This document shows positions 27,022 through 35,162 of a stretch of DNA of 64,000 nucleotides, piece by piece. The position numbers were made by a program, and so were the translations under genes. How positions within the stretch are numbered: the stretch's first letter is position 1; the number at the start of each line of letters is the position of its first letter. The DNA lies in NCBI GenBank assembly GCA_002050165.1, contig MWSW01000012.1:434001-498000 (forward strand), read 5' to 3'. Under the pieces are notes generated by a model that was not told where the DNA came from, searched no databases, and saw only the letters and a program-made list of their open reading frames with translations. Source of the DNA: Candidatus Tepidiaquacellales bacterium OLB4/UTCHB1. Its GTDB lineage: Bacteria > Bacteroidota > Ignavibacteria > Tepidaquicellales > Tepidaquicellaceae.

Positions 27022-27632
27022 TTAGGAATATTTAGAAAGTTATTTATAATTTTTAATCCTGCATCATGGCTCTTTTCAGGATGGAACTGCGTACCGTAAA
27101 TATTCCCCTTCGAGAAAGATGAAACAAACTCATTCCCGTAATTTGTGGTACATAAAATATCATTATCATCCTCGCAATTAATAAAATAGGAGTGCACAAA
27201 GTAAAACATATTCCGGTTATCAATTCCCTCCATTAGCTTGTCATTTTTTTTGATGGATAAAGTATTCCAACCCATGTGAGGAATTTTTAATCCGATCGGA
27301 CTAAACTGAAATTTTTTTGTAATCGCATTTATCCAGCCGAATCCTTCAGCGTTGCCCTCTTCACTGTGTTTGGTTATTAATTGCATACCCATACAAATAC
27401 CGAGAATTGGAATTTTCAGCTCGAGCACCAAATGATTGAGCACTTCAAAAAACCCCCGATCTCTGAGATGCTTCATTCCTACGGCAAAGTTCCCAACCCC
27501 CGGAAGAATAATTCTGTCAGCATCCTTCAGTGCGTCCGGTGTTGAAGTTATTACCGCTTTTTTATTTAACCGCTCAATTGCCTTCTCTACCGACCGTAGA
27601 TTTCCCATTCCATAATCAATTATACAATTCAT
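27003..27632 (-). CDS. HisH2-type glutamine amidotransferase
   Basis: A 209-residue class I glutamine amidotransferase. It has an N-terminal IIDYGMGNLRSVEKA, oxyanion GVGNF, nucleophile Cys in GICMGMQ, and the His-Glu pair in GTQFHPEKS. It hydrolyses glutamine to supply ammonia to its HisF-type partner, here the HisF2-like protein encoded by the overlapping next gene. Because that partner lacks the cyclase Asp and no other his gene is present, it is assigned to acetamidino-sugar formation rather than histidine synthesis. Confidence 0.88.
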   Translation of the reverse strand: MNCIIDYGMGNLRSVEKAIERLNKKAVITSTPDALKDADRIILPGVGNFAVGMKHLRDRGFFEVLNHLVLELKIPILGICMGMQLITKHSEEGNAEGFGWINAITKKFQFSPIGLKIPHMGWNTLSIKKNDKLMEGIDNRNMFYFVHSYFINCEDDNDILCTTNYGNEFVSSFSKGNIYGTQFHPEKSHDAGLKIINNFLNIPKCSSQE

Positions 27633-27636
27633 AAAG

Positions 27637-28503
27637 TTATCCTTTGCACATTCTTGATTTCAGCAATAAATACTTTCGCTGGTTCAAAAACTTTCTGAAA
27701 GATTTATCAAAATAATATTGTTTAAACGTAACCATAGAGAATAAATAACCGAACACAAAAAAAATCGTATGAATAAAGGAAAATTTCCTTTCTTTCCCGA
27801 AATTATACGACCTTAACAATGCAAGTAAAAGTGTATATCCGGTTTTTCGCTCATCCATTCCCAGAAGAAACGAATTCTTAAAAGATGAATTTGTAAGTGA
27901 AGATGTCGGCCTGTGGTGTACAACCTTGAGATCAAGAATAACATTTTCCCAACCCTGGAATTCTGCTAAAACACCGTCTATTCCATCCCAGTTTTTTCGC
28001 TGTGGAATACCACCAATACTTACAAGGCAATCCTTTCTATAGGATTTAATTGGTCCGCGTACCTGATTATCAATTTCAAATTCAGGGATAAGATCATTTC
28101 CTTTCGATATGTAACATCTGCCACCTGCTATACCAGCTTTTTGATTACCTTCAAAAGTCTCGGCAATAACCTCAAAATAATCTTCAGGCAATGTAAGATC
28201 ACCGTCAATTTTGCTTACAAAATCTGCGTTCACCAAATCAATCATATCAATACCCGATTGAATTATCGCCGCAACATTCTCACCACCTTTCCGCGTCGAC
28301 GTCTTTTGTTCTCTGTTAATAGGTCTTATCCAATTGTATTTTGCTGCGTATTCTCTAATAATTTCTTCAGTATTATCTTCAGAGTTGTCATTTATAATAA
28401 TCCACTCAATTGGTTTCAAAGTTTGGGTTACAACACTATCGAGCGTGTTCCTTATAAAATCTTCTTCATTTTTCACGGTGGTTACAATAAAATGCCTGTT
28501 CAT
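27637..28503 (-). CDS. Family 2 glycosyltransferase
   Basis: A 288-residue GT-A enzyme: FIVTTVKNEEDFIRNTLDSV at the start, IINDNSEDNTEEI nucleotide-binding motif, and KIDGDLTLPEDYF carrying the DxD (DGD) for the metal and sugar nucleotide. The C-terminal part has a hydrophobic segment (FIHTIFFVFGYLFSMV) that may attach it to the membrane. Probably adds one sugar of the repeat unit; donor and linkage are not predictable. Confidence 0.88.
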   Translation of the reverse strand: MNRHFIVTTVKNEEDFIRNTLDSVVTQTLKPIEWIIINDNSEDNTEEIIREYAAKYNWIRPINREQKTSTRKGGENVAAIIQSGIDMIDLVNADFVSKIDGDLTLPEDYFEVIAETFEGNQKAGIAGGRCYISKGNDLIPEFEIDNQVRGPIKSYRKDCLVSIGGIPQRKNWDGIDGVLAEFQGWENVILDLKVVHHRPTSSLTNSSFKNSFLLGMDERKTGYTLLLALLRSYNFGKERKFSFIHTIFFVFGYLFSMVTFKQYYFDKSFRKFLNQRKYLLLKSRMCKG

Positions 28504-28525
28504 TTTTCTGTTGAGAGTTGACTAT

Positions 28526-29398
28526 TCAAATTTTCCTTTTGAAATAATTCCGGTAAGTTGCAGCTGTGGTTATCAAAGCATATAAAGGAGTAAATATTTT
28601 ATAACCGTGTTTGAAATACATATAAGCATGTTTACAGATTGAATTCGAGGAATGTTTGTTAAATATACTTTTCGTTAAATCGTAAAGAGTTTCATTATTA
28701 AATCCCCTTCCTATAGAGGTTAGTGAAGAATGATTGTAAACAATCGCATTAAATGAGATGTAAACCGGAAATCCCGCTTTCCTAGCCCTTAATATGAAAT
28801 CATCGTCACTGCCGTACTGGATTAACTTTTCGTCATACAATCCGATTTTTCTGAAAACTACTTCTGGAATTAATGTGCCACGCCCGGATAAAATGCAAGA
28901 TTGTTTTACTCCCTTAATACCTTGGTTCAATCGTTCGCCGAATTTAAAATAATTATCAATTTTAAAATTCCATTTATTGAAATTCTTAACCCCACCAGAA
29001 TCAATGACCCCTTCATGTTCAAGTGAAACTGAAAGTGAACCGATTATCGAACTTTCCTCTAACTGTAACTTATCGCTCAGAAGAGTTGAAAGATAATTTT
29101 CCTGAATCAGGTTATCATCGTTCAAAATCAAGATGTAATCAACTTCATCCGCTAAGGCAGCTTTAAACCCTTCGTTCATACATTTTGTCCACCACCAATT
29201 TCCTGATCCATTTATTATCTCTACATGCTCAAATTCGTTGATAAGCATTGACCCGGTATCATCAGTTGAGCCGTCATCCACCACATAAACTTTTGTTTGT
29301 ATTGAGTCAGATAATTTTTGTTTCGAAACTGATATTAGCAAATTCTTTAATAATTCCCGTCTGTTGTGAGTTGCGATAACAATTCCTATTAAAGTCAT
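28526..29398 (-). CDS. Family 2 glycosyltransferase (rhamnosyltransferase-like)
   Basis: The 290-residue protein has a GT-A N-terminus IGIVIATHNRRELLKNLL, VVDDGSTDDT, and ILNDDN as the DxD-like motif. GSGNWWWTKCMNEGF resembles the WbbL/RfbF group, where the NxGG/NWWW region lies near the donor site. It is soluble, without transmembrane helices. It probably acts in the cytoplasm on the lipid-linked repeat unit of the same cluster. Confidence 0.88.
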   Translation of the reverse strand: MTLIGIVIATHNRRELLKNLLISVSKQKLSDSIQTKVYVVDDGSTDDTGSMLINEFEHVEIINGSGNWWWTKCMNEGFKAALADEVDYILILNDDNLIQENYLSTLLSDKLQLEESSIIGSLSVSLEHEGVIDSGGVKNFNKWNFKIDNYFKFGERLNQGIKGVKQSCILSGRGTLIPEVVFRKIGLYDEKLIQYGSDDDFILRARKAGFPVYISFNAIVYNHSSLTSIGRGFNNETLYDLTKSIFNKHSSNSICKHAYMYFKHGYKIFTPLYALITTAATYRNYFKRKI

Positions 29399-29408
29399 TC
29401 CAGTGATA

Positions 29409-30728
29409 CTATTTCGCGACAGTTGATAAAGCGTCGTTACTGTCAGAAATTTCCGTTACATCTTCTGTCTCATCTTCAGTTTCATAAGGTTTAAGCGTAT
29501 AAACAGCTGAAAGGAACAAGAAACACATAAAGAAAGGTCTGATGAATAGCGACTGTGAAAATCCGATAATAAAAATTACTAATAAAGCTGCATATTTAAA
29601 AAATGACCGTCTTTCGAATTGGTAAACGATGCCCGAAAAAGATCTGAAATACATATAAAAATAAATTGCGGTTAAGATAAATCCGTACATGGCAAGCAAA
29701 CCTGTTAAACCATTATTACGATGTTGTTGAGCTGAAAAAATTGAATACTCTCTCCCGCCGTAACGCATCTCTCCCCTTCCCCATCCGACCAGTGGACTGT
29801 TCATGAAATCCCTTATATCAATGATTGCGCTTCCAATCCGTGAGGTAGTTGCATCCGCGTAAACGGATTGTCCGTACATAATGTTCTCCTGAATCTTTTC
29901 ACCGAGAAACGCAAATTCTGAGTAAATCAAAAAAATCAGATATGGAATTATAAAAATTAACACAAATTTTAATCTTGAATATTCAGAAACTGAAAAATAG
30001 AAAAACAAAATCGCCATAAGTGCAATTATACCCGCGGTGGATACTGTAGTTATAACTGCGGTTATTAGGATTAAATTTTTCAGTTGAAACAAATTTGTAC
30101 CTTTAAGGATGTTTAGAAGTAACGCAATAATAATAAAACATGCAAATGCGCCGGGTTCCCAGAAAGGTCCTGAATTACGGAAATACTCATCACCGTGCAA
30201 AGCCCCGTAACCGTTGTAATAATAAATCAGAATATTCGGGAAGTAACGGTAATAATCCGTAACGTCTGCTTCCAACCTTTCATCGAAAAGAATTGCAATA
30301 TGATTTACAATAAACTCGGTTGCTCCGGGAGAAAAAAAATACAAACCGAAAAAGAAAAATGAGATTAAACTAAAAGTAACAATGATATCAGAATAAGCAT
30401 CTATAAAATCTCTACCGAGAATTTTTACCACAAAGTACGCAAACAAAAGCCTGACGTACGTTCCCGCAAATGTCCTCAGAGAGAAAGTGTGCAGGAATAT
30501 TGCCTGTAGAATTTCAATTAGCATAAAAGCGCCGATTACCACTACTACTACACTATCAATCTTTCTGTTTAGAAGGAAGAATAAAATTCCGGACAACACC
30601 ATTCCGACTAAAATCAACTTTACAGATGTATAAAAAAACGGGAATCCTGTAACAACAATTATAAAAGTGAGAATAAAATATGAGGAGATTTTTTGGAAGT
30701 AATAGTTATAATCTTTAAAAGAAATCAT
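29409..30728 (-). CDS. O-antigen polymerase/ligase-like membrane protein (Wzy candidate 1)
   Basis: A 439-residue polytopic membrane protein with about ten or more hydrophobic helices and a large hydrophilic loop before the NSGPFWEPGAF motif, which is frequent in Wzy/WaaL-like O-antigen polymerases. A second loop carries VGWGRGEMRYGG. It probably polymerises repeat units in the periplasm. A four-base overlap (ATGA) links it to the acyltransferase gene. A second candidate polymerase lies at 33855. Confidence 0.78.
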   Translation of the reverse strand: MISFKDYNYYFQKISSYFILTFIIVVTGFPFFYTSVKLILVGMVLSGILFFLLNRKIDSVVVVVIGAFMLIEILQAIFLHTFSLRTFAGTYVRLLFAYFVVKILGRDFIDAYSDIIVTFSLISFFFFGLYFFSPGATEFIVNHIAILFDERLEADVTDYYRYFPNILIYYYNGYGALHGDEYFRNSGPFWEPGAFACFIIIALLLNILKGTNLFQLKNLILITAVITTVSTAGIIALMAILFFYFSVSEYSRLKFVLIFIIPYLIFLIYSEFAFLGEKIQENIMYGQSVYADATTSRIGSAIIDIRDFMNSPLVGWGRGEMRYGGREYSIFSAQQHRNNGLTGLLAMYGFILTAIYFYMYFRSFSGIVYQFERRSFFKYAALLVIFIIGFSQSLFIRPFFMCFLFLSAVYTLKPYETEDETEDVTEISDSNDALSTVAK

Positions 30729-31339
30729 GGAATCTTCTTAATATATTTCGCCGGATTTCCCGCCCATAGTTCAAACTCGGGAATATTACCAGTTACAACA
30801 GAACCTGCCCCAATGACAGCTCCTCGTCCGATTACAGTCCCCTTCAAAATAGTTGAATGTGCGCCAATAAATACTTCGTCACCAATGGAAACCGGTTTAG
30901 TGAAATTTGCTGCGATGTTTGTTGCGGGGTCTCTTCGCATTTTGTTATCTATCGAATGAAAATCAGTGTCGTAAATCACACAATTGCCACCAATCATAAC
31001 GTTGTTACCGATTTCAATTTTCTTGTAACAAACAATCGTTGAAGCGCTGATACCAACATTATCACGGATTATAAGGGAAGCATTATGACCAGTAACAATT
31101 CCGGTTCGGTGAAATCTACCGATTATGTTGAAATCTTCCGAACTGTGGACTCTGAAATTGTCTCCGATGATTACGTTTGAATCTGGCTTTAGCCTGACTA
31201 TCGGGAATCCGTCACACTTTAAGTTTCGTCCGAATTTCGCCCCGAAAGCTTTAAGTATAACTTTAAAAAATAGTGTTCCGATTATAGAAAAAAATCTTAT
31301 CCTCGAACCATAATAAATTCTGAATAATAACCTTAGCAA
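30725..31339 (-). CDS. Hexapeptide-repeat acyltransferase (WbbJ-like)
   Basis: A 204-residue protein with an N-terminal amphipathic/hydrophobic segment followed by left-handed beta-helix repeats. The catalytic His lies in the IYDTDFHSIDN region; the end reads EFELWAGNPAKYIKKIP as in maltose O-acetyltransferase and WbbJ relatives. It probably O-acetylates a sugar of the repeat unit. It overlaps both neighbours (4 and 7 bases). Confidence 0.85.
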   Translation of the reverse strand: MLRLLFRIYYGSRIRFFSIIGTLFFKVILKAFGAKFGRNLKCDGFPIVRLKPDSNVIIGDNFRVHSSEDFNIIGRFHRTGIVTGHNASLIIRDNVGISASTIVCYKKIEIGNNVMIGGNCVIYDTDFHSIDNKMRRDPATNIAANFTKPVSIGDEVFIGAHSTILKGTVIGRGAVIGAGSVVTGNIPEFELWAGNPAKYIKKIP

Positions 31340-32484
31340 TTGTATTGTTTAATTATTTCTAAATACGCCTCAATAGTAATCTTTGAAATGTTATCTTTGT
31401 TGTGCCTTACTTTAGCCTTTTTTTTGCTTGCAGTGCTGATTGAATTCCACAATTCTCTGTTGTTGAAAAGTAATTCGATCTTCTGCGCATAAGTGTTGAT
31501 GTTACCATTTAAAAGAAATCCCGTCCTGCCATCATCAATCAGAGATGGAATCCCTCCTACGTTACTCGCGAGCACCGGTAATCCTGCTAACTGGCTCTCA
31601 CAAACTGAGTTGGGGCTGTTATCCAGTAATGACGGATGAATATAACAAAAAGATTCCGACATTACCCTGACCATCTCCTGCGTTTCAATAAATCCCATAA
31701 AAGAAATATTCTCAGGATTTATTTTTTTAAATTTACTTTTAATCTGATTCAAAATCTGTTCAACATTACATTTACCGGTAATCACAAGTTGAAAGCTTTT
31801 CCCTGTTTCTGAAAGCCGATTAAAAACTGATAACGCTGTGTTTAAACCTTTCAAAAAATTTGAACCGCCTGTAAATAATATTTTCCTGCTATCTGCATCT
31901 GGTGCTATATTGCCAAAATCGTCCCGCAGCATTTCCCAGTTATGGAAAATTAATGGTGATGAAGTGTTGGATTTTACAAACTGCGTGTCCCACTTAGTCC
32001 TGCAAAAAAAATTTTTGAAATAAGGGAGATATTTCTTTTCGTAATAACTACGTAATCTGAAATGAGCCTTCTGCTTTAGAGTACCCTTAAAATATTTTAT
32101 ACTTTCTGATGCAGAACCTTGCATAGAAATAATTACCGGTAAATTTAAGTTTACACAAGCAGAATGATACAAATTTTCAATTCCATGAACGTGAACTAAA
32201 TCGTAATTACCCTGCACTGATTCTACATAATTCCTAAGTCTGGAAATTGTAATTTTATAAAATGTAGCAAGGTCAAAATACCCACGCGGGACTTTCAAGT
32301 ATGTAACCGCGTATCCGGATTTAGTTAAACTCTCCGTAATTCCCTTCGCTAACGGAGATAAGGTTACAACATCAATTTGCAGCCCTGAATTTTGTGCAAG
32401 AAAATCAGCCCATTCAGTAATCCAATATGATGGATGTTGGTCATTTCCGGGATATGGATATGGACTTAACCACAATACTTTCAT
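31333..32484 (-). CDS. Family 4 glycosyltransferase
   Basis: A 383-residue GT-B retaining enzyme. The acceptor-side N-terminus reads MKVLWLSPYPYPGNDQHPSYW; the donor domain has the phosphate-binding FTGGSNFLKGLN region and the EX7E-type motif around HPSLLDNSPNSVCESQLAGLPVLASNVGG, then IDDGRTGFLL. Family GT4 transfers sugars from nucleotide or lipid donors; the specific sugar cannot be read. It lies between the flippase and acyltransferase genes. Confidence 0.9.
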   Translation of the reverse strand: MKVLWLSPYPYPGNDQHPSYWITEWADFLAQNSGLQIDVVTLSPLAKGITESLTKSGYAVTYLKVPRGYFDLATFYKITISRLRNYVESVQGNYDLVHVHGIENLYHSACVNLNLPVIISMQGSASESIKYFKGTLKQKAHFRLRSYYEKKYLPYFKNFFCRTKWDTQFVKSNTSSPLIFHNWEMLRDDFGNIAPDADSRKILFTGGSNFLKGLNTALSVFNRLSETGKSFQLVITGKCNVEQILNQIKSKFKKINPENISFMGFIETQEMVRVMSESFCYIHPSLLDNSPNSVCESQLAGLPVLASNVGGIPSLIDDGRTGFLLNGNINTYAQKIELLFNNRELWNSISTASKKKAKVRHNKDNISKITIEAYLEIIKQYNC

Positions 32485-32511
32485 TGCTACAATTTAACAT
32501 TCCTGAAGAAT

Positions 32512-33855
32512 TCATTTCAGCCAAATTCCCTTTCCTTTACCGTTAATTATTAAATAATATTGGTATGGAATCCAGAGTGTTGCTAAAACCTGTAATGTTA
32601 AGGTAGCTGCAATTACTCCCGTTACACCTAACGATGTGTACTTTGCAAGAATTATGGACAATGGGATATTTACTACTCCCGCAACTATGCTGTAAATTAA
32701 TTGCAATCTGATTTTCCCCGTACCGTTTAAAAAATAAATGAATATTGCGTTGAACATATAAACAACTGAGTATAATGCCATCATAAATCTCAACCAAAAA
32801 TCTATTTTTAAATCTCGCCCAAGCCAAAAATAAATTATCTCATCTGAGAAAATCAGCATGACTATTACACATAGCGAAAACATACCGAAAAGTATCAGAG
32901 ATTTGTTAATTACTTTCCTGATCCAATAAAAGTTTTTATTTGCGTAAGCAGCCGTAATTGCTGACCAAAGCGGTGATGTAAGCAGACCAAACACCATTAC
33001 AACCGAATTAAAATATCTGTAGGCAATGTTGTACGGAGTTACCTCAGAGGGATTAAATAATCTCGTAATAATTAAATTATCAGTCGTAAACAAGATTATG
33101 TAACTTATTTGAATCACAAAAAAAGCTGCACCTAATGACCAAAGATCTTTTAGTAATCGTTTGTTATACATACCAATTCTCGGTCTTATAGGTTTATAGC
33201 GATTCCAGAACAATATCACTGTAAACAGGAGAAGTACAAAACTATTGGGAATCACCACAGCAAGGACAAGCAACATCAGGCTACCGTCAACTTTTCCCTG
33301 AAGGATAAATAAAATACCAAGTGTAATAAGATTAGAGAGGACTCTTATCGCTCCGCTCATTGCCGTTTTCTGGTCTGCCAGCATTATGAATGTTATATTT
33401 CCTAACATCATATTTACTGCAAAAAACGAAAACAAAACTAAAGTAACACTTGCGAGCGATTGCGAACTTAATGCACGGGTATTTAATATTTCATCCCATG
33501 AGAGAAAATTATTTACAATAAAAAATGTAAATAACAACACGATCATTATTGTTCCAAGTGCAACATATGAAGTTGTAACATAGCCGGTAGCGACTTCAAT
33601 CTCACCTTTAGCAAGGTTGACGGCAAGGCGGTTCCGCAGACTATTGCCAAATCCTCCATCGAACAGCGTAAACCATGTTATGATGGAGAAAAGAGTAATC
33701 CAGATTCCGTAAACTTCGTCACCGACAAAATTTAGTGAAACAGGAATGATAGCTATATTAAGCAAAAAACCAATGCCTTTGATAATCAGCGAACCAATGG
33801 CATTTCTCTTTAAGATGGTTGAGAGATTGGAAGATATGAACCTATCTTTCTCCAT
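32512..33855 (-). CDS. Wzx-type oligosaccharide flippase
   Basis: A 447-residue polytopic protein with about 12-14 predicted helices and no large soluble domain. The pattern IPVSLNFVGDEVYGIWITLFSIITWFTLFDGGFGNSLRN is characteristic of the MATE/Wzx polysaccharide transporter superfamily. It would flip the lipid-linked repeat unit to the periplasm. The upstream polymerase-like gene overlaps it by one base (TAATG). Confidence 0.88.
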   Translation of the reverse strand: MEKDRFISSNLSTILKRNAIGSLIIKGIGFLLNIAIIPVSLNFVGDEVYGIWITLFSIITWFTLFDGGFGNSLRNRLAVNLAKGEIEVATGYVTTSYVALGTIMIVLLFTFFIVNNFLSWDEILNTRALSSQSLASVTLVLFSFFAVNMMLGNITFIMLADQKTAMSGAIRVLSNLITLGILFILQGKVDGSLMLLVLAVVIPNSFVLLLFTVILFWNRYKPIRPRIGMYNKRLLKDLWSLGAAFFVIQISYIILFTTDNLIITRLFNPSEVTPYNIAYRYFNSVVMVFGLLTSPLWSAITAAYANKNFYWIRKVINKSLILFGMFSLCVIVMLIFSDEIIYFWLGRDLKIDFWLRFMMALYSVVYMFNAIFIYFLNGTGKIRLQLIYSIVAGVVNIPLSIILAKYTSLGVTGVIAATLTLQVLATLWIPYQYYLIINGKGKGIWLK

Positions 33856-35162
33856 TAAATCAGGTTCGCCTCTTCTTGAGTTAACGTGCTGAGATTAAAA
33901 TACAAAAATGACCAGAGAAACAGGAACTGATAATTGAAATACGAATACATGTAGAAATTATAAATTATAAATACCGATATCCATAACGTCCTGTTGATGA
34001 TAATTTGTCGGGATTCTTTCAGATATTCTTTTCTATACAACATAAAAATTAAACCTGCAGTTAAAATGACTAACCCAATTAATCCGGATTCTCCGAGAAT
34101 TACTGCATAGCCGTTTCTGTATTGTATGTAAAAATCCGGGAATGCTTTGTCAATCATATAACCCGAATCAATGGAATTGATGTTAGTCTTTAAATAAGGG
34201 AAAAGCGACCCGGTTTGAGTACCCGTTAACAAATTACCGTTTTCATTGACGTAATCAACCGTCCGGTATAAAATGCTCATCTTGTTTGTATTTCCGCCGT
34301 CATTCCCTTCGTCAGCGACTTCCACCACATGAAGATTTCCGGCAAAATGCCCGAGAGTATATGTGATAACATTTCCGAAATTTTGAAATTCGTCTCTCCT
34401 GTCATCGGGTAAAATAATCTGATACAATTTCAAAATTAATATTGAACTTATTATCGCGATAAAAATAATTACAAAACCTCTAAGAACAGCATTTTTCTCA
34501 AATCCTAACACTATCTTTACACCTATTACAAAAAAAAGAATTATAATAGCGCCTCCACTATGACAAGTAATTATTGAAAAAGTTAACAGACATATCAATA
34601 ACCAGTATAGATAACTTTTTTTGCAACTTTTCCTGAGAAACAGAACAAACAAGATCAATAATAAAAATATTGCCAACGCCCCTGTACCGTAGCTTCCAAA
34701 CGTCCCCATTGCAATATCAACAATCCAGATTTTATGGTTATTGATCAACAAAAACATTAAAATTAAATTAACCGGAAATTGGATTACTGCAACGAAAAGG
34801 AGCAGATTAAAAAATTTCTTAACAACACCATTTGTTAAACTCAGGTTGCGCATTACAGCGATTGTCAAAAATGCTGTTAAATAATTGAGTACTCCGAGCA
34901 CAAGGATACCAGGATTCAAAGAAGTCCAGAACAGAGATAGTAATACCAGCAATATAAGTAGAGCAACAATAACTACAAAAGAAAATTTCTCCCTCAAATG
35001 AATTGATGCAAATAATACCACTAAAAAATTGAAACCGAGGTTGAGTTTAGAAGGTAGGGATGGTAAGAAAAACAAAATTAAAGGTTGAATGAACAAAAAA
35101 TATGCGGAAGCTAACAGGAATATATAAGTATAAACTTCACCTTTTTTAATTTGGTTTTTCAC
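33855..35162 (-). CDS. O-antigen polymerase-like membrane protein (Wzy candidate 2)
   Basis: A 435-residue polytopic protein with about eleven hydrophobic segments and a large periplasmic-type loop (residues about 255-350) containing DDRRDEFQNFGNVI and the SIDSGYMIDKAFPDFYIQYRNGY stretch. That layout is typical of O-antigen polymerase or ligase proteins. No other function fits better, but primary sequence conservation in this group is weak. It overlaps the Wzc-like gene by 17 bases and the flippase by one. Confidence 0.65.
   Translation of the reverse strand: MKNQIKKGEVYTYIFLLASAYFLFIQPLILFFLPSLPSKLNLGFNFLVVLFASIHLREKFSFVVIVALLILLVLLSLFWTSLNPGILVLGVLNYLTAFLTIAVMRNLSLTNGVVKKFFNLLLFVAVIQFPVNLILMFLLINNHKIWIVDIAMGTFGSYGTGALAIFLLLILFVLFLRKSCKKSYLYWLLICLLTFSIITCHSGGAIIILFFVIGVKIVLGFEKNAVLRGFVIIFIAIISSILILKLYQIILPDDRRDEFQNFGNVITYTLGHFAGNLHVVEVADEGNDGGNTNKMSILYRTVDYVNENGNLLTGTQTGSLFPYLKTNINSIDSGYMIDKAFPDFYIQYRNGYAVILGESGLIGLVILTAGLIFMLYRKEYLKESRQIIINRTLWISVFIIYNFYMYSYFNYQFLFLWSFLYFNLSTLTQEEANLI

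Noticed and set aside
26248-27632. hisF and hisH of histidine biosynthesis
   Set aside because: The HisF-like protein lacks Asp11, no other his gene is present, and both sit between glycan genes next to WbpG-type enzymes.
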